A stretch of 36,828 nucleotides of DNA from Lachnospiraceae bacterium (GTDB lineage: Bacteria > Bacillota > Clostridia > Lachnospirales > Lachnospiraceae), in contig JAQYDI010000119.1 in the NCBI GenBank assembly GCA_028724245.1, forward strand, positions 1-36,828, written 5' to 3'. The first letter of the stretch is position 1. Each line of letters begins with the position of its first letter. Under the pieces are notes generated by a model that saw only the letters and a list, made by a program, of their open reading frames with translations, did no database searches and had not been told where the DNA came from. This document shows, in pieces, positions 7,408-15,259 of the stretch. The position numbers and the translations under genes were made by a program.

Positions 7408-8703
7408 ATGTTGAAATATGGATACGAAATAAAGAAACGGCATGGACAGAAGAGGCAGGGCGGACATGGATATGCTTTTTGCCGCCGTTTTTCTGCCGTT
7501 GTGCTGGCTGCGGCCATATGTGTGTGTACGGGCTGTTCCCGCATTTCATTTCTGTCTTTTCAGGCTGCGGACGGTGATTCTTCTGCTTTTGACGGTACTT
7601 TGCAGGAAGAGCAGCAGGCGGATCCTGCTTTTTTGCCGGCGGCGGAGACGGAAAATTCCATTCTGGGAGAGCACGGGTACTGCTATGAAACCCTGTCGGA
7701 AGAGGAACGGAAAGTGTATGAGGAGATATATGGCGTTCTGATGGGAAAAGGGGAATCAGGCAGGCTGAGCAGCACCGATTCCGAACAGGTTAAGAAGGTA
7801 TATTACCATGTAATTGCCGATCATCCGGAGATTTTCTGGGTGGATGGATACCGTCTCGACAGTACCAGCAGAGGCGGCAAAGTGCTTTCACTGGACTTTT
7901 CCATGAAACAGACCATGGACAAAGATCAGGTGGAAAAGTGGCAGAATGTAATTGAAGATTATCTGCAGAAGTTTATGGAAGAGGCAGAACAGGCCGGGCT
8001 CGATCAGGAATCCGGAGATTATGAAAGAATACGGTTTACCTTTGATTATATTGTAAAACATACGGAGTATGATGAAAACTCAGAGAATAATCAGAATATC
8101 TGCAGTGTATTCGGAAATGGATTATCTGTCTGTCAGGGATATTCGGCAGCCATGCAGTATCTGCTTTTATATCAGGGGATCCGAAGTATTACGGTGTCGG
8201 GCACAACCAAAAATACGGGGAGCAGCCATGCGTGGAATCTGGTAGAGGCAGACGGCAGCTGGTATCAGCTCGATGTGACATGGGGAGATCCCAGTTATTC
8301 CGAAGGCTCCAATATATTTGAAGGAATGGTAAATTATACATATTTCTGCGTGACCGATGATGAGATTTCTCTGACCCATGAAGTCGGCACAGAACTGGAA
8401 CTGCCGGAGTGCACTGCCGTGGAAGACAATTATTATGTGCATGAAAACCGTTACTTTGATGAGTGGAATGAAGAGCGGTTTCAAACACTGATGATGGGCA
8501 GTATGGAATCCGGTGAAAAATATCTGAGCATCCGCTGCGGAAGTGAAGAATTGTATCAGCAGATCCGCAGCAGGTTGATTTCTGAACAGAAAATTTTTGA
8601 ATATATGGAAAACTGTGCTTCATCCATTAACGAAACCGCACCTTCGCAGATATCTTATTTTGAAAATAAAGATTTTCTGATCCTTACTTTTGTGTGGAAA
8701 TAG
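7408..8703 (+). CDS. Lipoprotein with transglutaminase-like cysteine protease domain
   Basis: This 431-residue protein is predicted to be exported and lipid-anchored. A basic N-terminus and hydrophobic run end in a lipobox-like VCTGC near residue 37. The C-terminal half has a transglutaminase-like fold. The likely catalytic Cys is in VCQGYSAAM, the His in SSHAWNLV, and the Asp in YQLDVTWGDP, in the correct order and spacing. Such domains in Gram-positive surface proteins are usually peptidases or of unknown activity. The acidic, Glu-rich stretch after the lipobox is probably a linker. I chose the ATG at 7408, with GGGAGAA seven bases upstream, over a TTG two codons earlier. The natural substrate is unknown. 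Confidence 0.88.
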   Translation: MLKYGYEIKKRHGQKRQGGHGYAFCRRFSAVVLAAAICVCTGCSRISFLSFQAADGDSSAFDGTLQEEQQADPAFLPAAETENSILGEHGYCYETLSEEERKVYEEIYGVLMGKGESGRLSSTDSEQVKKVYYHVIADHPEIFWVDGYRLDSTSRGGKVLSLDFSMKQTMDKDQVEKWQNVIEDYLQKFMEEAEQAGLDQESGDYERIRFTFDYIVKHTEYDENSENNQNICSVFGNGLSVCQGYSAAMQYLLLYQGIRSITVSGTTKNTGSSHAWNLVEADGSWYQLDVTWGDPSYSEGSNIFEGMVNYTYFCVTDDEISLTHEVGTELELPECTAVEDNYYVHENRYFDEWNEERFQTLMMGSMESGEKYLSIRCGSEELYQQIRSRLISEQKIFEYMENCASSINETAPSQISYFENKDFLILTFVWK

Positions 8704-8713
8704 AAAGTAGAAC

Positions 8714-8736
8714 TACTGTTTAGACTTCTGCCTGAA
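8714..8736 (+). repeat. Isolated end of the large palindromic element
   Basis: The 23 bases starting TACTGTTTAGACTTC match the left end of the compound element near uvrB (28970-28992) at 20 of 23 positions. It lies in the 36-base gap between two converging genes. No other part of the element is nearby. Confidence 0.45.
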
Positions 8737-8739
8737 ACT

Positions 8740-9054
8740 TTATTCAGCTGTTTTTTCTTCTGAATCTTCAGCAGACGCTTCTTCCTCGGCGGGAGCTTCT
8801 GCTTCAACGGGTGCATCTTCAGCGGGCGCTTCCTCTTCGGCGGGTGCATTCTCAGGAGCGGCTTCTTCATCGGCGGGGTCTTCCGGTACAGAAGCTTCTT
8901 CTTCGTCCTCGTCTTCGAAATCGAAGTCGTCTTCATCTTCAAAGAGATCATCATCTGCGCTGTTTTTCAGATATTTACGTACACAGGTGATACCGGCAGC
9001 GGCTGCAACAGCCACAGCGGAGACAGCTGCAAAGATTTTGAATTGTTTTTTCAT
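8740..9054 (-). CDS. Small membrane-anchored acidic protein
   Basis: A 104-residue protein of unknown function. Residues 6-23 form one hydrophobic helix (IFAAVSAVAVAAAAGITC), followed by a short basic segment (VRKYLK). The rest is a strongly acidic tail with irregular Ala-Glu-Pro repeats such as APAEEEAPAEDAP. It could be a single-pass membrane protein with a disordered acidic tail, or an uncleaved exported protein. GAGG lies upstream of the ATG. Short proteins of this build are common in Clostridia and are not assigned a function. The coding call rests on the clear frame, the ribosome site and the promoter. Confidence 0.72.
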   Translation of the reverse strand: MKKQFKIFAAVSAVAVAAAAGITCVRKYLKNSADDDLFEDEDDFDFEDEDEEEASVPEDPADEEAAPENAPAEEEAPAEDAPVEAEAPAEEEASAEDSEEKTAE

Positions 9055-9089
9055 GTTGTTACCTCGCTTTCGTTTCTGTAATAATACTC

Positions 9090-9118
9090 AGTTTAGCACA
9101 TTTCAGATGGAGGAACAA
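9090..9118 (-). promoter_or_regulatory. Promoter of the small acidic membrane protein
   Basis: On the minus strand TTGTTC (9118-9113), 17 bases, then TAAACT (9095-9090), about 35 bases before the ATG at 9054. Confidence 0.45.
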
Positions 9119-9190
9119 TAGAGAATATGATCTGCATGTGAAGTTTTTCTTAATATTTTTTAAAATAATCGCAAAAAATGAAAGTTCTGC

Positions 9191-9219
9191 TGGTCAAAAG
9201 AAAAAGAGTATGCTACAAT
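9191..9219 (+). promoter_or_regulatory. Promoter of the nucleotidyltransferase gene
   Basis: TGGTCA at 9191-9196, a 17-base spacer and TACAAT at 9214-9219. It leaves a leader of about 85 bases before the ATG at 9310. Confidence 0.5.
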
Positions 9220-9309
9220 ACGGATACGATATGACACGAAAACCGCAGCTGTCCTGAATCAGCAGATTTCGGGCAGTTTTACCTATCAAAAAGGAAGTTT
9301 GGAGGAATT

Positions 9310-10233
9310 ATGGAAGTTTCTTTGGGAATAATGGCAGCAGGTATCGGTTCAAGATTCAAGGATGGCTGCAAACAGCTGACTCCTGTGGGACCGGCTGATG
9401 AAGTGATTATGGAATATTCCATTTATGATGCGCTGGAAGCAGGATTCAACCATATTGTATTTATCATCAGAAAGAATCTGGAAGAAGACTTTCGGACGCA
9501 GCTGGGAGCCAAGCTGGAGGGTCTCTGCAAAGTGGATTATGCATTTCAGGATATGGATAATCTGCCTGAGGGATTTACACGCCCGGCTGACCGGACAAAG
9601 CCCTGGGGTACAGGACATGCGGTTCTGGCTGCAAAGGAGTTTATCAATGGTCCCTTTGCGGTAATCAATGCGGATGATTATTACGGTAAGGAAGCATTTG
9701 TGAAGATTCATGATTTTCTTGTAGCGCAGGAAGAGGCAAGACTGGCCGGAACACCGGAGGAACACTGCTTCTGCATGCCCGGTTTTGTTCTGGGCAATAC
9801 GCTCAGTGATCATGGTACCGTAACCCGCGGCGTCTGCTGTATGGATGATGACGGATATCTGAAAGATATCGAAGAAACGCACAATATTGAGAAGACAGCG
9901 GATGGAGCTTCGGCAGACGGCAGAAAGCTGGATGTGAATTCTCTGGTTTCCATGAATATGTGGGGACTGACACCGGATTTTATGAAGGTACTGGAAGACA
10001 AGTTTGTGGAGTTCCTGAAAGCGGTTCCTGAGGGAGATGTGAAATCGGAATATCTTCTGCCTACCATCATTGGTGATATGCTCAAAGAGGGAAGTACGAA
10101 GGTCAGAGTCCTGAAGACAGATGCACACTGGTTTGGCCTGACCTATTCGGAGGATACACCTCTGGTTCGGGAGTCTCTCAGGAAGATGACAGAAGACGGC
10201 ATCTACAGCAAACCGCTTTTTCAGAAAAAGTAA
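9310..10233 (+). CDS. Sugar-phosphate nucleotidyltransferase family protein
   Basis: This 307-residue cytoplasmic protein has the nucleotidyltransferase fold of NDP-sugar pyrophosphorylases, which join a nucleoside triphosphate and a sugar 1-phosphate. The N-terminal signature is the loop MAAGIGSRF followed by KQLTPVGP, close to the family GxGxR...KP pattern. WGTGHAVLAAKEF is the nucleotide/sugar recognition stretch, and AVINADDYYG holds the metal-binding acidic pair. No acyltransferase or beta-helix domain follows, so the enzyme is of the single-domain kind. The sugar cannot be named. GGAGGAA precedes the ATG. It stands alone with its own promoter and a terminator-like hairpin after it. Confidence 0.85.
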   Translation: MEVSLGIMAAGIGSRFKDGCKQLTPVGPADEVIMEYSIYDALEAGFNHIVFIIRKNLEEDFRTQLGAKLEGLCKVDYAFQDMDNLPEGFTRPADRTKPWGTGHAVLAAKEFINGPFAVINADDYYGKEAFVKIHDFLVAQEEARLAGTPEEHCFCMPGFVLGNTLSDHGTVTRGVCCMDDDGYLKDIEETHNIEKTADGASADGRKLDVNSLVSMNMWGLTPDFMKVLEDKFVEFLKAVPEGDVKSEYLLPTIIGDMLKEGSTKVRVLKTDAHWFGLTYSEDTPLVRESLRKMTEDGIYSKPLFQKK

Positions 10234-10265
10234 GAACTGCAATTATATAAATGAATCATAATTAT

Positions 10266-10310
10266 CCCCCTGCTCCGGTAGAATATTAGTAAACCGGATG
10301 CGGGGGTATT
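10266..10310 (+). terminator. Terminator-like hairpin between nucleotidyltransferase and carboxypeptidase genes
   Basis: CCCCTGCTCCGGT (from 10267) pairs with ACCGGATGCGGGG (to 10305) around a loop of about 13 bases, followed by TATTTTATT. The tail is weak in T. The 3' arm, GGGGG, is also the only ribosome-site candidate for the next gene at 10317, so it may couple termination with translation control. Confidence 0.6.
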
Positions 10311-10316
10311 TTATTG

Positions 10317-11603
10317 ATGTACCAGTACAGAAGGATATGCGGAAACTCCGGAAACAGAAGGCTGGGAAAGCGTCTGACGGCTATCGTGCTTCTGTTTCTG
10401 ATTGCGGCGCTGAATGTTCTTTCTGCCGGGGCGGGAGCACCTGTCCGGGAGCAGACCCTGTGTGATGCAGACATATTTACGGAAGGGAATACACTGGTTC
10501 AGGCACAGGCACAGCCGCCGGAAATCGGGTCGAAAGCAGCGATTCTGATGGAAGCTTCAACGGGTGAAGTCATTTATGAAAAGAATGCGGATGAGCGTTG
10601 TTCACCGGCCAGTATTACGAAAATCATGACGCTGATTCTTATTTTTGATGCTCTGAAGGAAGGAAGGATTACACTGGATGAGATGGTGACCACCAGCGCT
10701 CATGCAAAATCCATGGGCGGTTCTCAGGTGTTTCTGGAGGAAGGGGAGCAGCAGACGGTGGAAACACTGATCAAATGTATCGTGATTGCTTCCGGAAACG
10801 ATGCTTCAGTGGCCATGGCGGAACATATTGCCGGAACGGAAGAAGCCTTTATTGTCATGATGAATGAACGGGCAGCAGGTCTTGGCATGACGCAGACACA
10901 TTTTGTGGACTGCTGCGGTCTGACAGAATCAGAGGAACATCTGACCACAGCCAGAGATGTTGCTCTGATGAGCCGGGAGCTGATCACCGGATATCCGCAG
11001 ATTACCGATTACAGTACCATATGGATGGAAAATATTGTGCACAATACGGCGAGAGGAAGCAGTGAATTCGGTCTTGCCAACACCAATAAGCTTCTGAAAA
11101 TGGAAACGGATTTTACGGTAACCGGACTGAAAACGGGAAGCACCAGCAGGGCCGGATGCTGTCTGTCTGCCACCGGGAAAAAGAACAATATGGATCTGAT
11201 TGCGGTGGTCATGGCTGCTCCTGATTATAAAAGCAGATTTACCGAGGCAAGGAGTCTTCTTAATTACGGTTTTTCTCTCTGCAGACGTTATGAGGATACG
11301 GATCTGCCGGAGCTGCCGCAGGTAAAAGTAAGGGGCGGAAAGGAAGAGACGGTCATGCTGGAATATGACGGTTCATTTTCTGCTGTGCGGACGGATGGAA
11401 AGGAATTTTCCAATGTGGAGAAAAAACTGGAACTGCCGGATGTGCTGGAAGCGCCGGTGGAAAAGGGGGTGGAGGCCGGGACACTGACGTATTATCAGGA
11501 CGGCGAAGAACTGGGGAAAATTACAATTACAGCAGCGGACAATGTGGAAAAAGCGTCTTATGGGGATTATCTGCTGCGATTGTGGAAGCGGTTCTGCATA
11601 TAA
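10317..11603 (+). CDS. D-alanyl-D-alanine carboxypeptidase (S11, DacF/PBP5 type)
   Basis: This 428-residue enzyme removes the terminal D-alanine from peptidoglycan stem peptides outside the membrane. An N-terminal signal (RLTAIVLLFLIAALNVLSAGAGA, split by a short basic start) would export it. All three active-site motifs are present: SPASITK (SxxK, catalytic Ser), SGND (SxN) and LKTGST (KTG). A PBP5-type C-terminal beta domain follows from about residue 310, and the last residues (YGDYLLRLWKRFCI) look like a short amphipathic anchor. I chose the ATG at 10317 rather than a TTG one codon earlier. The only ribosome-site candidate is GGGGG inside the preceding hairpin. Confidence 0.93.
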   Translation: MYQYRRICGNSGNRRLGKRLTAIVLLFLIAALNVLSAGAGAPVREQTLCDADIFTEGNTLVQAQAQPPEIGSKAAILMEASTGEVIYEKNADERCSPASITKIMTLILIFDALKEGRITLDEMVTTSAHAKSMGGSQVFLEEGEQQTVETLIKCIVIASGNDASVAMAEHIAGTEEAFIVMMNERAAGLGMTQTHFVDCCGLTESEEHLTTARDVALMSRELITGYPQITDYSTIWMENIVHNTARGSSEFGLANTNKLLKMETDFTVTGLKTGSTSRAGCCLSATGKKNNMDLIAVVMAAPDYKSRFTEARSLLNYGFSLCRRYEDTDLPELPQVKVRGGKEETVMLEYDGSFSAVRTDGKEFSNVEKKLELPDVLEAPVEKGVEAGTLTYYQDGEELGKITITAADNVEKASYGDYLLRLWKRFCI

Positions 11604-11604
11604 A

Positions 11605-11699
11605 GTAACTGTTCAGAGCCAAATAGATTTGCACAAAAAAGTACTCCTGAATGTAAGCATTCGTCACACTTTTTGTGCGAATCTGCTCTGAACAGTTAC
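11605..11699 (+). repeat. Full palindromic element 2, between converging genes
   Basis: A 95-base palindrome starting one base after the stop codon of the carboxypeptidase gene. The ends GTAACTGTTCAGAG and CTCTGAACAGTTAC are exact complements. Inside, AGATTTGCACAAAAAAGT pairs with ACTTTTTGTGCGAATCT with one or two mismatches, leaving a central TGAATGTAAGCATTCG. It is in the same orientation and nearly the same sequence as the minus strand of element 1, without its 44-base insert. Lying between converging genes, it could serve as a transcription stop for both, but it has no T-run. Confidence 0.85.
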
Positions 11700-11735
11700 C
11701 ATGTATCCGAAAATTTTGCTGTAGATGGGTCGGAT

Positions 11736-13118
11736 TTACCAGAACCGATCCTCCAGAGGATAGTAGTTTTTATGGGTTCCTACATACTTGTATGCGGGAC
11801 GGATGATCTTGCCGGCGTTGACCAGCTCTTCCATACGATGTGCACACCAGCCTGAGATACGGGAAATGGCAAACAGAGGTGTGTACAGTTCATAGGGAAT
11901 ATCCAGCATGGAATAAACAAAACCGCTGTAAAAGTCCACGTTGGCGCAGATTTTTTTGAACACGTTGCGCTTCTGGGCAACCAGATCGCCGGCCAGATTC
12001 TCAACGCGGGACATGAATTCGAATTCTTCCGTGCGGCCCTTTGCTTCAGCCAGCTTGCGTGCGTAGCGTTTCAGAATCACGCATCTGGGGTCGGACAGCG
12101 TATAAACGGCATGCCCCATACCATAGATCAGACCGGTATGATCGAATGCCTGTTTGTCCAGAATCTTGAGAAGGTATTCGCGGATTTCGTCTTCATTTTT
12201 CCAGTCGTGGATATTGGCTTTCAGATCTTCAAACATCTGGCATACTTTCAGGTTGGCACCGCCGTGTCGGGGGCCCTTCAGGGAAGCCAGGGAAGCTGCT
12301 ACTGCGGAGTATGTATCGGTGCCGGAAGAGGATACCACATGGTTGGTGAAGGTGGAGTTATTACCGCCGCCGTGCTCTGCATGAAGAATCAGGCAGACAT
12401 CCAGAACCTGTGCTTCCAGTTCTGTGAATTTACCGTCCACGCGGAGAATCTGAAGCAGATTTTCCGCGATGGAAAGAGTCGGATCGGGATTACGGATAAC
12501 CAGTGCATTGTCATTGTGATAATGATTGTGGGCGCCGTATGCGTAAACAGCAATCAGAGGGAAGGTGGCAATCAGTCTGAGGGACTGACGCAGCACATTG
12601 CCGATCTCAATGCTGTCGGGGTCTTCATCGTAGGAATACAGGGTCAGCACGCTTCGCTGAAGTGCGTTCATCAGATTGGCGCTGGGAGCCTTCATGATAA
12701 CATCGCGGACAAATTTGGAAGGAAGATTCCGTTCAGCAGTCAGTATCTCGATGAAGTCATTCAGCTGCTGGGAATTGGGAAGTTCACCGAACAGAAGCAG
12801 GTAGGTAACCTCCTCAAAGCAGAAACGCTTGCCGTGGGCACCTTCAATCAGATCCTCTACATCGTAACCCTGAAAGAAGAGCTGTCCATCCGCGGGGATT
12901 TTATGACCGTTTTCGTATTTATATGCAACAACGTCTGAGATTTCAGTAAGACCTGTCAGTACGCCTTTACCAGTGGAGTCACGCAGACCACGCTTAACAT
13001 CGTACTCCGAATAGAGATTCGGATCGATATGACCGGATTCTTTACAGAATGCAACCAGCTGGTCGAATTTTTCCTGTAGTATACTAACCTGAGTTTCTGT
13101 TATATTATCCAATATCAA
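11736..13118 (-). CDS. gltA: Citrate synthase
   Basis: Citrate synthase joins acetyl-CoA and oxaloacetate, in the cytoplasm, probably for glutamate synthesis in an anaerobe. The 460-residue protein carries the catalytic set: the first His in LILHAEHGGGNNST, the second in GMGHAVYTLSDPR, and the Asp in NVDFYSGFVY. GPRHGGANLKV is also a family motif. It is slightly longer than the usual 430 residues because of an extended N-terminus (about 40 residues), a form common in Clostridia. This is the Si-type fold, not the HMG-CoA-lyase-like Re-type. The start is the ATG at 13118; the ribosome site is GGGAGAA. Aconitase and isocitrate dehydrogenase are not in this window. Confidence 0.94.
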   Translation of the reverse strand: MILDNITETQVSILQEKFDQLVAFCKESGHIDPNLYSEYDVKRGLRDSTGKGVLTGLTEISDVVAYKYENGHKIPADGQLFFQGYDVEDLIEGAHGKRFCFEEVTYLLLFGELPNSQQLNDFIEILTAERNLPSKFVRDVIMKAPSANLMNALQRSVLTLYSYDEDPDSIEIGNVLRQSLRLIATFPLIAVYAYGAHNHYHNDNALVIRNPDPTLSIAENLLQILRVDGKFTELEAQVLDVCLILHAEHGGGNNSTFTNHVVSSSGTDTYSAVAASLASLKGPRHGGANLKVCQMFEDLKANIHDWKNEDEIREYLLKILDKQAFDHTGLIYGMGHAVYTLSDPRCVILKRYARKLAEAKGRTEEFEFMSRVENLAGDLVAQKRNVFKKICANVDFYSGFVYSMLDIPYELYTPLFAISRISGWCAHRMEELVNAGKIIRPAYKYVGTHKNYYPLEDRFW

Positions 13119-13171
13119 TTTCTCCCTTCTTTGGCAGGCTCACAGACCCTGTAAAATAATCGAATGACAAG

Positions 13172-13200
13172 ATTATATCATCAGGATACTTTCTTTGCAA
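13172..13200 (-). promoter_or_regulatory. Promoter of citrate synthase
   Basis: On the minus strand TTGCAA (13200-13195), a 17-base spacer and a perfect TATAAT (13177-13172), about 55 bases before the ATG. Confidence 0.7.
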
Positions 13201-13276
13201 GCGTCTCCAATAGAATTGTGTTTTTTTGCGTATTTTTCAGTAAAAAAGTGTGATCTGATGCACATATCGTGTTTTA

Positions 13277-13309
13277 ATTATGCATAAAAACTGTATTTTT
13301 ATGCATAAT
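13277..13309. repeat. 14-bp perfect inverted repeat upstream of citrate synthase
   Basis: ATTATGCATAAAAA (13277-13290) and its exact complement (13296-13309) flank CTGTA. It lies between the stop codon of the small membrane protein (13320) and the -35 box of citrate synthase (13200). It could be a terminator for the former, although no T-run follows on the minus strand, or a protein-binding dyad. Confidence 0.6.
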
Positions 13310-13319
13310 ATGCAGCTTT

Positions 13320-13742
13320 TCAGCCCTGTTTTCCGGGTTTGGTGCTTTCAAAGAGCAGCCCCAGAAGGAACCAGACAGGGAAAAAATCCAGACGTATCAG
13401 ACCGTTTATCTGAAAACGGCTCTGGCTGTAATCCCAGGGACAGGCATCAAAAAGCCGGAGAAAACTGCCGGAAAGGTATTCCATTATGAAAATCAGAATG
13501 GCATAAATCGTTCCGCGCAGAAACAGGCCCAGCTTTTTCAGATAACAGGAGATGAAAGGAATCAGCGTGCCCAGACCGTAAATGGGAAACATGAGCAGGG
13601 AGGTCTGTCCGATCAGCCGTTTGTCATTGGTGTCAGCCAGATTATGGAAACAGGAAGCAAAAAGCTCCATGGACCATCCGATCAGGCCGCAGCGGATGAA
13701 GTTTTTTCTGAAATATTGGAATGAGAATCTGTTGTTTTTCAT
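13320..13742 (-). CDS. Putative ABC-transporter-like membrane protein (CmpB family)
   Basis: A 140-residue membrane protein resembling the ABC_trans_CmpB family (PF06541), whose function is unproven. Three to four hydrophobic segments are seen (about residues 46-64, 72-92 and 115-132). The family-like signature CPWDYS, followed by NGLIRLDFFPVWFLLGLLFE, is near the C-terminus. It is shorter than most members (often 150-250 residues). No ATPase or permease partner is adjacent. No clear ribosome site precedes the ATG, so the start is uncertain. An isolated repeat end lies 35-50 bases upstream. Confidence 0.68.
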   Translation of the reverse strand: MKNNRFSFQYFRKNFIRCGLIGWSMELFASCFHNLADTNDKRLIGQTSLLMFPIYGLGTLIPFISCYLKKLGLFLRGTIYAILIFIMEYLSGSFLRLFDACPWDYSQSRFQINGLIRLDFFPVWFLLGLLFESTKPGKQG

Positions 13743-13775
13743 GGAGTCAGTATGTGCAGAAGCAGCAGAAATATA

Positions 13776-13794
13776 CCGGCTGCTGTTCAGAGCC
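13776..13794 (-). repeat. Isolated repeat end upstream of the CmpB-like gene
   Basis: The minus-strand 19 bases GGCTCTGAACAGCAGCCGG contain the family end GGCTCTGAACAG. They match 22119-22137 at 18 of 19 positions, including the bases beyond the shared end. Confidence 0.45.
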
Positions 13795-13830
13795 TGTACC
13801 TGCCGGAGACATCAATATTCGTTGTCACAC

Positions 13831-13858
13831 TTGCAATATTGTGAAAAAATGATAAGAT
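13831..13858 (+). promoter_or_regulatory. Candidate promoter of folC
   Basis: TTGCAA at 13831-13836, a 16-base spacer and TAAGAT at 13853-13858. It lies 30 bases before the folC start and would head the long operon to 23021. Confidence 0.4.
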
Positions 13859-13887
13859 AAAAATAAATATAGACAGGAGGACATGTC

Positions 13888-15201
13888 ATGACATACGAAG
13901 AAGCAAAAGATTATATGGAGGAAGTGTCCCACAGCGGAATCGTTCTGGGACTGGATTCCATGCGTGAACTGCTGAAAAGGATCGGTGATCCGCAGGAAAA
14001 ACTGAAATTTGTCCACATTGCGGGTACGAATGGAAAAGGTTCCACACTGGCATTTATCAGTACCATACTTCAATGTGCAGGATATACGGTGGGACGCTAT
14101 GCTTCTCCGCGCGTATTCAAATATGAAGAGTTTGTTCAGGTCAATGGAGAAAATATAGCAAGAGAGGCTTTCTGCCGCTATGTAAAACAGATTAAAGATG
14201 CCGTTGCATCCATGGAAGCAGATGGCTTGCAGCGTCCTACGCTGTTTGAGGTTGAAACAGCCATCGGATTTCTGTATTTTGTAGAGATGGAATGTGACGT
14301 GGTTGTGCTGGAATGCGGCATGGGCGGACGGGACGATGCCACCAATGTGGTGGATAATGTCCTGTGCAACGTTCTGACTCCCATCGGGTTGGATCATATG
14401 GGATTTCTCGGAGATACGCTGGAAGAGATCACAGAGGTGAAAGCCGGTATTATCAGAAACCGTGCGCCGGTCTGCGTGGGAAGACAGCAGAAGCGGGCAC
14501 GTCTCGTAATCGAAAAGATATGCGGCCGTATGGGCTGTCCGCTGATTTTGACGGATGATACCAGACTTCACGTATACGATGAGATGGAGTACGCGGAAGA
14601 CGGTGCTCCGATGATCCGTTTTGATTACAAATATCTGACGGATATGCGGATCCGGCTGATCGGACGGTATCAGGTGGACAATGCCTGCCTTGCCATCGAA
14701 GCGGCAAAAGCGCTGGATGACTGGGGGCTGGATATTTCCACGGAGCAGATTCGTGAAGGACTTGCAAAAACCACATGGCCCGGCCGTTTTGACACGATTT
14801 CCATGAATCCCCGGATCATTGTGGACGGTGCTCACAATCCCCATGGTATGACACAGCTGAAAGAATCGCTGGAGTATTATTTCCCCGGCGAGCATCTGAT
14901 CGGAATCATGGGTGTGCTGGCTGATAAAGCCTACGATGAAGAATGTGAAATGATGGCTCCTCTGTTTGACCGGATGTATACCATCACACCGCCCAATAAC
15001 CCCAGAGCGCTGGAAGCTGAAAAGCTGGCAGAGGTACTTGGGACATTTCATGATGATGTTTCAGCCTGTGAGACCATTGAGGATGCTGTGGACGCTGCTT
15101 TGAAGGCAGCAAAAAAGGAGGATACCATTATTATTTTCGGTTCTCTTTCCTATATCGGGGAAGCCTGCCGTGTTGTGAAAAAAGCGGTATCGGAAAAATA
15201 A
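13888..15201 (+). CDS. folC: Folylpolyglutamate synthase / dihydrofolate synthase
   Basis: FolC adds glutamate to folates using ATP, in the cytoplasm; many bacterial members also make dihydrofolate from dihydropteroate. The 437-residue protein is of normal length for the Mur-ligase fold. The P-loop AGTNGKGST lies near residue 47, the Mg/ATP-binding region LECGMGGRDDATNVV near 140, and the domain-two motif VDGAHNPHG near 310. GGAGG lies nine bases before the ATG at 13888. It is the first gene of a long plus-strand series. Whether this copy is bifunctional cannot be told from sequence alone; folP and folK are not nearby. Confidence 0.95.
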   Translation: MTYEEAKDYMEEVSHSGIVLGLDSMRELLKRIGDPQEKLKFVHIAGTNGKGSTLAFISTILQCAGYTVGRYASPRVFKYEEFVQVNGENIAREAFCRYVKQIKDAVASMEADGLQRPTLFEVETAIGFLYFVEMECDVVVLECGMGGRDDATNVVDNVLCNVLTPIGLDHMGFLGDTLEEITEVKAGIIRNRAPVCVGRQQKRARLVIEKICGRMGCPLILTDDTRLHVYDEMEYAEDGAPMIRFDYKYLTDMRIRLIGRYQVDNACLAIEAAKALDDWGLDISTEQIREGLAKTTWPGRFDTISMNPRIIVDGAHNPHGMTQLKESLEYYFPGEHLIGIMGVLADKAYDEECEMMAPLFDRMYTITPPNNPRALEAEKLAEVLGTFHDDVSACETIEDAVDAALKAAKKEDTIIIFGSLSYIGEACRVVKKAVSEK

Positions 15202-15213
15202 CTGAACAGTTAC
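15202..15213 (+). repeat. Isolated repeat end after folC
   Basis: CTGAACAGTTAC, identical to the outer 12 bases of the right end of elements 1-3, starts one base after the folC stop codon. With the end at 13776-13794 it gives folC inverted flanks, but these are short and this may be chance. Confidence 0.4.
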
Positions 15214-15259
15214 CTGTATTTAAGAAAATAAACTGAAAATAAGATGATTGGTGAAAAAT

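Noticed and set aside
13825..15051. Open frame of 408 codons on the minus strand
   Set aside because: It lies entirely over folC in another register. Its predicted protein is rich in His, Phe and Cys with no domain, and folC is certain.
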